64,000 nucleotides of DNA from contig NZ_CACVAD010000008.1 of the NCBI RefSeq assembly GCF_902726545.1, positions 1 to 64,000 of the forward strand. The letters are read 5' to 3'. This document shows positions 51,131-61,412 of the stretch, piece by piece; position 1 is the first letter of the stretch, and every line of letters starts with the position of its first letter. The notes under the pieces are model-generated. The model made no database searches and was not told where the DNA came from. It worked only from the letters and a program-made list of their open reading frames with translations. This DNA comes from Yersinia artesiana. Its GTDB lineage: Bacteria > Pseudomonadota > Gammaproteobacteria > Enterobacterales > Enterobacteriaceae. Both the position numbers and the translations under genes were made by a program.

Positions 51131-51834
51131 TCCGGTCTTGTGAGTAAGTCTATCAGGGCAGCCAGATAACATTCACTGGCTGCATCGGCAGAAATGGGGG
51201 GTAACTCCGCGGTAATACAAGGTAATTGGATGTCGGCGCACCAACTGCCGAATGACCCCGGAGTGGCGTAACCCACATTCGTCACCAGTGGTAGTTTAAA
51301 GTTTGCTGCCAACTGTTCCCCGAGCGTTGAACTATCGGGGTCTTCAATGCAGGCCAATGGCTCGTGAAAAGAGACTACCCAACGCGGGAGCAGCTGTTTA
51401 ATCAATGCACACAATGCTTGAGTTTCGGGTTCTGAGCCTGCACACTCTCCGGTCGCTAACACCACATCTCTTGCATCCGCCGCGCTGTTCCAGCGATAAA
51501 CTGTTTCGCCAGCCTGCCAGTTTTTAGCCGGAAAATTACGATTAAGATCAACACCATTGGCATTCGCCCGTAGCCCTAATTGGCAGCCATCGGGATTGAC
51601 TGCCAATATCACATGGTGGCGCTGTTGTTTAGGGGAAATGCTACGTAACGCGCAGGAGAGGGCCACAATTGCTGCACTCTCATCACCATGAGTTCCCGCG
51701 ATAATCAGCCCGGTTTGTGCTGATGGATTGGCGGCCGGGAAATAGGTCAGTGGTGCTCCCAGCAGAGAGGTACCGTAGTGTTGCCCTAAGGTGACCAGAT
51801 TTCCCCGTGTGGAGCGGGGGCGATATTGAGTCAT
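51127..51834 (-). CDS. mpaA: Murein tripeptide amidase MpaA
   Basis: 235 residues, M14-family Zn carboxypeptidase. Zn motif HGDESAA and NPDG / DLNRNFP substrate blocks. Cleaves the gamma-D-Glu-mDAP bond in murein tripeptide in the cytoplasm, giving L-Ala-D-Glu for YcjG. Position as in E. coli (tpx-ycjG-mpaA). Confidence 0.94.
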   Translation of the reverse strand: MTQYRPRSTRGNLVTLGQHYGTSLLGAPLTYFPAANPSAQTGLIIAGTHGDESAAIVALSCALRSISPKQQRHHVILAVNPDGCQLGLRANANGVDLNRNFPAKNWQAGETVYRWNSAADARDVVLATGECAGSEPETQALCALIKQLLPRWVVSFHEPLACIEDPDSSTLGEQLAANFKLPLVTNVGYATPGSFGSWCADIQLPCITAELPPISADAASECYLAALIDLLTRPD

Positions 51835-51980
51835 GATATTCTGTTATTCCGAATTATATGCATATTACACTCAACATATCATTTAGCATTATTACTTTGA
51901 ACCAATTGATCTGCTAGTTTATGTTGATAAGAGTTAGTGACTTTCGCTGAAATGGAACGACAACGAAAAGGTTAATCATT

Positions 51981-53597
51981 ATGCGCTATTTCCGTTTTGC
52001 ATTGTGCGCCGCATTGGTGGGGGCAGCGCTGGGCGCGGCAAATGCTGCTGATGTCCCTGCTGGCACTGTATTGGCTGAAAAACAAGAATTGGTTCGTCAT
52101 ATTAAAGATGAGCCCGCGTCCCTTGACCCAATGAAAGCGGTTGGGTTAATCGAAGCTCAGGTTGCCCGTGATTTATTCGAAGGGCTGGTTAATCAGAATG
52201 CGCATGGACAGATAATTCCAGGCGTTGCGACAAATTGGAAAACGTCTGATAACCAAACCTATATTTTTACCTTACGCAAAGATGCTAAATGGTCGAATGG
52301 TGACCCCGTGACCGCGCAGGATTTTGTGTATAGTTGGCGTCGCCTGGTTGACCCTAAAAGTTTATCTCCTTTCGCCTGGTTTGCGGAACTGGCTGGTATG
52401 GAGAATGCACAACAGATTATTGCCGGGAAAATGCCACCAGAGACTCTTGGGGTCAGTGCTGTTAATGATTACACCCTCAAAGTTAAACTCAGCAAGCCGG
52501 TGCCTTATTTCCCCAGCCTGACCGCTAATTTCAGCCTATTCCCGGTGCCATCAACCGTGGTTGAGAAATACGGGAGTGACTGGACGAAAGTCGGTAATCT
52601 GGTGGGAAATGGCGCATTCAAATTACAAGATAGAGTCGTGAATGAGAAACTAGTCTTGGTGCCTAACGACTATTATTGGGACCATGCTCATACTGTTCTC
52701 ACCAAAGTGACTTTTATTCCTATCAATCAGGAAGCCAATGCCACTAAACGCTATCAGGCTGGCGATATTGATATTACGGAATCCTTCCCTAAAAATTTGT
52801 ATCAGAAGCTATTAAAAGATATTCCTGATCAAGTTTATACCCCTGACCAGTTAGGCACTTATTATTACGCCTTTAATACCCAGCGCGCGCCAACAAATGA
52901 TGTTCGGGTACGCAAAGCATTATCTTATGCAATAGATCGTAAAATTATCGCTGAAAAAGTTTTGGGTACCGGGGAAAAACCTGCCTACCACTTTACCCCT
53001 GATGTCACGGCTGGCTATCATCCGGTGACCAATTTATTACAACAACAAGATCAGGACGAACTGAATGCACAAGCTAAAGCGCTGCTGCATGCGGCGGGTT
53101 ATGGCCCTGATAAACCACTGAAATTGTCGCTGCTGTATAACACATCGGATAATAATCAAAAGTTAGCCATCGCCATTGCTTCAATGTGGAAGAAAACATT
53201 GGGTGTGGATGTTCAAATGATTAACCAAGAGTGGAAGACCTATATTGATAGCCGTAATACCGGCAATTTCGATGTGGTTCGCGCTTCATGGGTTGGGGAT
53301 TACAATGAACCTTCTACATTCCTGTCATTACTGACCTCGACCCACAGTGGTAATATTGCTAAGTTTACCAATGCGGATTATGACCGTTTGCTGAGTGAAG
53401 CCGGTAAGCAAACTAATCCTAAAGCGCTAAGTGATGATTATAATAAAGCAGAACAAATTATTGCAGAGCAAGTACCAATAGCACCTATATACCAATTTAC
53501 TAACGGGCGCTTAATTAAACCGTGGGTAAAAGGTTACCCGATTACTAACCCGGAAGACGTGGCATACAGCCACATGATTTACCTCATCAAACATTAG
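51981..53597 (+). CDS. mppA: Periplasmic murein peptide-binding protein MppA
   Basis: 538 residues. Signal peptide 1-22 (cut after GAANA), then the OppA-type fold (ELVRHIKDEPASLDP near the N-terminus). Binds murein tripeptide and hands it to OppBCDF for recycling. Closer to E. coli MppA (537) than to OppA, and sits by ycjG and mpaA. Confidence 0.93.
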   Translation: MRYFRFALCAALVGAALGAANAADVPAGTVLAEKQELVRHIKDEPASLDPMKAVGLIEAQVARDLFEGLVNQNAHGQIIPGVATNWKTSDNQTYIFTLRKDAKWSNGDPVTAQDFVYSWRRLVDPKSLSPFAWFAELAGMENAQQIIAGKMPPETLGVSAVNDYTLKVKLSKPVPYFPSLTANFSLFPVPSTVVEKYGSDWTKVGNLVGNGAFKLQDRVVNEKLVLVPNDYYWDHAHTVLTKVTFIPINQEANATKRYQAGDIDITESFPKNLYQKLLKDIPDQVYTPDQLGTYYYAFNTQRAPTNDVRVRKALSYAIDRKIIAEKVLGTGEKPAYHFTPDVTAGYHPVTNLLQQQDQDELNAQAKALLHAAGYGPDKPLKLSLLYNTSDNNQKLAIAIASMWKKTLGVDVQMINQEWKTYIDSRNTGNFDVVRASWVGDYNEPSTFLSLLTSTHSGNIAKFTNADYDRLLSEAGKQTNPKALSDDYNKAEQIIAEQVPIAPIYQFTNGRLIKPWVKGYPITNPEDVAYSHMIYLIKH

Positions 53598-53607
53598 TGG
53601 TCATTAG

Positions 53608-53650
53608 ATAATTAACCCGCAGGGGAATTTACACTTGTGGGTTAATTAAT
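53608..53650 (+). terminator. Terminator of mppA
   Basis: AATTAACCCGCA pairs with TGTGGGTTAATT around 17 nt; ends in TTAATTTG. 12 nt after the mppA stop. Confidence 0.65.
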
Positions 53651-53827
53651 TTGGGCAACGTTTAATCTTGAGTTGGTTTATATTTTTCTTTGTATTTTGG
53701 TGTCTTTTTTGAAATGCAGTCCCACGCGATATGCACCAACATGTAAGAAATACAGATGATACAGTAGAACCTCGTTAACTCATCAGTGGTCTGCGGTGAG
53801 TACCAGAGGGAAGAGAGTGGCTCCAAT

Positions 53828-54016
53828 TCAGCTCCCCCAATGCTTGCTCAGATAGATACCGGTAATTAATACACTGCCAATAGCTGCAAATGTAAATGCA
53901 AGGGATGTGGTAATGGTTAATGTGGGGACTAAAAATGATAACCCTCCAGTCAATGCAAACCCTGCTCCTGCGCCACCAATGAATGCTTTCATTAATGTAA
54001 TAATGCTGGTTTCCAT
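53828..54016 (-). CDS. Small hydrophobic protein, function unknown
   Basis: 62 residues (METSIITLMKAF...YLSKHWGS) with two membrane helices: FIGGAGAGFALTGG and FTFAAIGSVLITGI. Small residues are spaced like a glycine zipper. AAGGG is 9 nt upstream of the ATG; a longer frame starts 13 codons before. I do not recognise a family. Isolated between mppA and zntB. Confidence 0.55.
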   Translation of the reverse strand: METSIITLMKAFIGGAGAGFALTGGLSFLVPTLTITTSLAFTFAAIGSVLITGIYLSKHWGS

Positions 54017-54321
54017 AATCAATATCCCTTGAATATATAACGTGATAATTAGCAAAATTGCACCTCAAAGTTTGAGGGCTTCTTCTGCTTTTATTATTAT
54101 GTATCCTTAATCTCAAATAGAACTGTTTGATATAAATTCTGTTGGCCAGAAACATATAGTTAATGAATCAGATAGCCGCATTGACGAGGCATCAATATAA
54201 AATGTATTTCGATTATTTTATAGTGAGAGCAAGCTATCCGCATACATCACCTTTAAAGATCAGTGGGGGGGCGCTACACTGAGCTAATTGCATGATAAAT
54301 GCTGAATTTGAGGATGTTGTC

Positions 54322-55305
54322 GTGGATGTAGTCGAAGGAAAAGCACTTCAAGTTTCTGATGCCGTTTATTCTTATCAACTCGATGGTAAAGGGGGCGTGA
54401 CATCAATCAGCCCCGATGCCGTTGCTACAACAGAACAGCCTTGCTGGCTGCATCTGGATTACACTCACCCGGACAGCGCCGCCTGGCTGCAAAATACGCC
54501 GCTACTGCCTGAAGTTGTTCGCGATGGCCTGGCGGGTGAAAGTGTCCGGCCGAAAGTGACCCGCTTGGGTGACGGCACAATGATCACTCTCCGAGGAATT
54601 AACTTCAATAATGATGCCCGCCCTGACCAGTTAGTCACTATCCGGGTTTATATGACGGATAAGTTGATTGTTTCAACCCGGCATCGCAAAGTTTACTCGA
54701 TTGATGATGTGCTCAATGATTTACAAAGTGGCACTGGCCCAACCAACAGTGGCAACTGGCTGGTGGAGATTGTCGATGGTCTGACCGATCACACCAGTGA
54801 GTTTATCGAAGACTTACACGATAAAATTATCGATCTCGAAGATGATTTATTAGAGCAAAAAATCCCACAGCGTGGGCAGATGGCCTTGTTACGTAAGCAG
54901 TTGATTGTACTGCGGCGGTATATGGCACCTCAGCGTGATGTTTTCTCTCGGCTAGCCAGTGAGCGCTTGCCGTGGATGAATGATGATGACCGACGTCGTA
55001 TGCAGGAAATCTCAGAGCGTTTGGGGCGGGGGTTAGAGGATTTAGACTCCAGTATCGCGCGTACAGCGGTGTTGTCTGATGAAATTAGCTCATTAATGGC
55101 TGATGCAATGAACCGGCGTACTTATACCATGTCATTGTTGGCGATGGTGTTTTTACCTACCACCTTTTTGACTGGGCTGTTTGGTGTCAACCTCGGTGGC
55201 ATTCCCGGTAATACCGATTCTTTTGGTTTTGCGACATTTTGCATGATGTTGGTGGTGTTGGTGCTCGGTGTTGCATGGTGGTTAAAGCGCAGTAAATGGC
55301 TCTAA
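54322..55305 (+). CDS. zntB: Zinc transporter ZntB (CorA family)
   Basis: 327 residues, the same as E. coli if translation begins at GTG 54322, which has GAGG 8 nt upstream; an ATG ten codons earlier (54292) has no such site. Large cytoplasmic N-terminal domain, then two C-terminal membrane helices with the signature LFGVNLGG (GxN). Moves Zn2+ with a proton gradient. Confidence 0.93.
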   Translation: MDVVEGKALQVSDAVYSYQLDGKGGVTSISPDAVATTEQPCWLHLDYTHPDSAAWLQNTPLLPEVVRDGLAGESVRPKVTRLGDGTMITLRGINFNNDARPDQLVTIRVYMTDKLIVSTRHRKVYSIDDVLNDLQSGTGPTNSGNWLVEIVDGLTDHTSEFIEDLHDKIIDLEDDLLEQKIPQRGQMALLRKQLIVLRRYMAPQRDVFSRLASERLPWMNDDDRRRMQEISERLGRGLEDLDSSIARTAVLSDEISSLMADAMNRRTYTMSLLAMVFLPTTFLTGLFGVNLGGIPGNTDSFGFATFCMMLVVLVLGVAWWLKRSKWL

Positions 55306-55363
55306 TTAGCTATTCGCAAGCGAGTAAAAGAGTGTGCCAGGTAGCACGTTAATCACTGCAAAA

Positions 55364-55377
55364 TTGAGCGATATCAA
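55364..55377 (+). promoter_or_regulatory. FNR site of fnrS
   Basis: TTGAGCGATATCAA versus FNR consensus TTGATNNNNATCAA. Its centre is at -41.5 from the fnrS start, the class II activator position; a CATTAT -10 is at 55400-55405. Confidence 0.88.
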
Positions 55378-55411
55378 GATTTGACCGTGATGACTCAGGC
55401 ATTATCACTTT

Positions 55412-55536
55412 GCAGGTGAATGCAACGTCAAGCGATGGGCGTTGCGCTCCATATTTGTAATACTTTTATTTTTGAATTACTGCATAGCACATAATTGTTA
55501 CGATGCCGATGTTGTCTCAACATCGGCATTTTTTTT
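55412..55536 (+). ncRNA. fnrS: FnrS small RNA (anaerobic sRNA)
   Basis: Starts GCAGGTGAATGCAACGTCAA and keeps the first 60 nt of E. coli FnrS almost unchanged, the target-binding GATGGGCGTTGCGCTCC loop, then GAATTACTGCATAGCACA, and a perfect ATGCCGATGTTG/CAACATCGGCAT terminator with a T-run of eight. In E. coli fnrS also follows zntB. Made by FNR and ArcA without oxygen; represses sodB and others with Hfq. Confidence 0.95.
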
Positions 55537-55622
55537 GTTTTTGGGAAAACAGTGGGTAGGGTAGTAAAAAAGGGGATATTGCCTCTACACCTGAATGGTG
55601 AGAAGCAACACCTGATACTCGC

Positions 55623-56564
55623 TTATTTGATTTCCAGTACGTCGAGGCGAACCAGCGGCTGCTTATCGCCGTCCTCATCATCTTCTGGCTGCCAGCCAAC
55701 CGGTTGTAACGGCAACTCTTCACGATCAAACGCCAAATCACCGCCATCAACAATTTCACTATTGTGAGTGATACTTTTGAAATCAAATAACTTGTGATCA
55801 TTTAAATGTGATGGCACCACATTTTGCATGGCGCTGAACATGGTTTCGATCCGCCCTGGATACTGTTTATCCCAATCACGAAGCATATCTTTGATCACCT
55901 GACGTTGCAGGTTAGGCTGCGAGCCACATAAGTTACACGGAATAATCGGGTACTCTCTGGCAACAGCAAAACGCTCAATGTCTTTTTCGCGACAGTAGGC
56001 CAGTGGGCGAATAACCACATGTTTGCCATCGTCGCTCATCAGTTTGGGTGGCATGCCTTTCAGCTTGCCGCCATAGAACATATTGAGGAATAGCGTTTGC
56101 AGAATATCATCGCGATGGTGACCAAGCGCGATTTTGGTCGCTCCCAGTTCAGTCGCGGTGCGGTATAAAATCCCACGGCGCAGGCGCGAACAGAGTGAGC
56201 AGGTGGTTTTCCCTTCCGGAATGATCTCTTTCACAATCCCGTAAGTGTTCTCTTCTACAATCTTGTATTCAACACCTTGCTTATCCAGATAGGCAGGCAG
56301 GATATCTTCAGGGAAACCGGGTTGTTTCTGATCCAGATTAACCGCGATAAGAGTGAAGTTAATTGGCGCACTTTTTTGCAGGTTCTGCAAAATATCCAAC
56401 ATCGTGTAGCTGTCTTTGCCCCCTGACAGGCAGACCATGACGCGATCACCTTCTTCAATCATATTAAAATCAGCAATCGCCTGCCCGACATTACGGCGCA
56501 GACGTTTCTGTAATTTGTTCAAATCGTATTGTGCTTTTTGGTTAACCACTTGTTTCTCTTGCAT
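55623..56564 (-). CDS. ttcA: tRNA 2-thiocytidine biosynthesis protein TtcA
   Basis: 313 residues. Makes 2-thiocytidine at position 32 of several tRNAs. PP-loop SGGKDS near residue 55; Fe-S cluster Cys in CSLC and CNLC. ATG at 56564 (MQEKQ) matches E. coli; another ATG five codons earlier (56579) is also possible and neither has a strong ribosome-binding site. Confidence 0.93.
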   Translation of the reverse strand: MQEKQVVNQKAQYDLNKLQKRLRRNVGQAIADFNMIEEGDRVMVCLSGGKDSYTMLDILQNLQKSAPINFTLIAVNLDQKQPGFPEDILPAYLDKQGVEYKIVEENTYGIVKEIIPEGKTTCSLCSRLRRGILYRTATELGATKIALGHHRDDILQTLFLNMFYGGKLKGMPPKLMSDDGKHVVIRPLAYCREKDIERFAVAREYPIIPCNLCGSQPNLQRQVIKDMLRDWDKQYPGRIETMFSAMQNVVPSHLNDHKLFDFKSITHNSEIVDGGDLAFDREELPLQPVGWQPEDDEDGDKQPLVRLDVLEIK

Positions 56565-56712
56565 TTGTTCGTGACTCATATCCAGTTAGGGGCATGACGG
56601 CAGTGCTGCGATGGCATAAGTTTATCATTCAACAAGCATATATATTAGTGTTTTAATCTCTGGTAAGCAGGGCATGATATATGAGGTTTGTGAAAGGCGT
56701 TTGTCTATAGCT

Positions 56713-56728
56713 TGTGAAATAGTTCACA
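56713..56728 (+). promoter_or_regulatory. CRP site of the bgl-type operon
   Basis: TGTGA-AATAGT-TCACA is a perfect match to both halves of the CRP consensus. With a TATGGT -10 at 56773-56778 its centre would be about -64 from the start, near the class I position. Confidence 0.8.
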
Positions 56729-56792
56729 AAAAAAGGAAGAATCATTATCGCAACTTGCCACAATCCATCCTTTATGGTGTAGTGGTTTCAAC

Positions 56793-56823
56793 GGATTGTT
56801 ACTGTGTAAGAACAGGCAAAACC
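56793..56823 (+). promoter_or_regulatory. Ribonucleic antiterminator (RAT) for the BglG-type protein
   Basis: GGATTGTTACTG...CAGGCAAAACC is the bgl-family RAT. Its 3' half (56814-56823) is also the 5' arm of the following terminator, so the two structures exclude each other. Confidence 0.92.
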
Positions 56824-56863
56824 TAAAAGAGAATGAACTCTTTTAAGTTTTGCCTTTTTTTTT
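56814..56863 (+). terminator. Leader terminator before bglG
   Basis: AGGCAAAAC-TAAAAGAG pairs with CTCTTTTA-GTTTTGCCT, then nine T. Ends transcription unless the antiterminator binds the RAT. No second RAT and terminator pair is seen between bglG and bglF. Confidence 0.92.
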
Positions 56864-56872
56864 GGGTGGAAT

Positions 56873-57706
56873 ATGAGAATACAAAGAGTTCTAAATAACA
56901 ATGTGGTTGTTGCTCACGATTTCAGTGGGAAAGAATGTGTTGTTATTGGCAAAGGCGTTGGCTTCAATAAAAAGTCAAATGACCTGGTTGATGAAGCTGG
57001 CATTCAAAAAATATTCCGTCTTGATGAAGAAAATAGCTTTGATAAGACCCATGATGCTTTTCAGGATCTCCCTGAGGAGTTGTTTGACATTGTGCTGGAT
57101 ATTGTTAAACAAGCCACGACCAAATTAGATAGAAAGATTCATAAGAGTGTTTACGCTTCATTGTTGGATCATATTAGTTTTGCTATTGAACGAGCGAAGC
57201 AAGGGATCCATGTTAGAAATATGCTGCTTTGGGATATCAAACGTCTCTACCGGAATGAGTTTATTATTGGCGTTGCTGCATTGGAAAATATTAAACAAAA
57301 ACTCAATGTTGATCTTGCTGAGGATGAGGCGGGATTTATTGCTCTTCATCTGTTGAACTCACAGAAAGACGGCACCATGCCGGATATAGAGAATGTATCA
57401 AAAGTTATTCAGGACTTATTGAATATCGTTAAATATCACTTCAATATCGAATATGAAGAAGAATCAATTAATTTCCAACGTTTTGTGACGCATTTAAAAT
57501 TCTTTTCTCATCGTTTACTCAGTAATACTTATGTCTTGACCAATGACAACTCTTTGCATGATGTTGTTGCGGAAAAATATTCGACTTCTTATGAGTGTGC
57601 TAAGAAAGTCAATAAATTTATTAAACATGATTATGGACGGGAATTGACCGGTGACGAAATGATGTTTCTCGCTATTCACATTGAACATGTCAGAGTACCG
57701 ACTTAA
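56873..57706 (+). CDS. bglG: BglG/LicT-family transcriptional antiterminator
   Basis: 277 residues: CAT RNA-binding domain (1-55, MRIQRVLNNNVVVAHD) and two PTS regulation domains (about 65-170 and 175-277). Binds the leader RAT when dephosphorylated by its PTS permease in the presence of a beta-glucoside. GGTGGA precedes the ATG. First gene of bglG-bglF-bglB; symbol by analogy. Confidence 0.92.
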   Translation: MRIQRVLNNNVVVAHDFSGKECVVIGKGVGFNKKSNDLVDEAGIQKIFRLDEENSFDKTHDAFQDLPEELFDIVLDIVKQATTKLDRKIHKSVYASLLDHISFAIERAKQGIHVRNMLLWDIKRLYRNEFIIGVAALENIKQKLNVDLAEDEAGFIALHLLNSQKDGTMPDIENVSKVIQDLLNIVKYHFNIEYEEESINFQRFVTHLKFFSHRLLSNTYVLTNDNSLHDVVAEKYSTSYECAKKVNKFIKHDYGRELTGDEMMFLAIHIEHVRVPT

Positions 57707-57776
57707 ATAGAATATTAATAAATTACAAGAATTATCCAGAGAATAAATGGATTCAATAGATTATCAATTTAATTGA

Positions 57777-61180
<3,404 letters not shown>

Positions 61181-61202
61181 TTTTTCACTGGCTGGCTTCA
61201 GA

Positions 61203-61364
61203 CTGCTGACAAACCTCAACGACTCGATCTTGCAAGGTGAAGACAGGTAGAAGAGTAAAGCGTCCGCGCCACGGATGGCGCGGTTCGAGCCATCAGGGAT
61301 GATTTTATGGCGTCTTTACGATCTGCCTGTTTTCACCGATGCGGACACTTTGTCATTAACCTCA
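61203..61364. repeat. 162-bp palindromic repeat element, copy 2
   Basis: Same length and design as the copy at 29189-29350, about 14 mismatches, several in the loop next to the inner hairpin. It is flanked by near-identical 20-mers AGTTTTTCACTGGCTGGCTT (61180) and AGTTTTTCACTGACTGGCTT (61372), which may be a target duplication or paired hairpin halves. Confidence 0.85.
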
Positions 61365-61396
61365 GCCAGTCAGTTTTTCACTGACTGGCTTTTTGG
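61364..61396. terminator. Terminator between bglB and nifJ
   Basis: GCCAGTCA / TGACTGGC stem with 9-nt loop, followed by TTTTT on the plus strand. Confidence 0.75.
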
Positions 61397-61412
61397 TGTA
61401 ACGGATTGGCTA

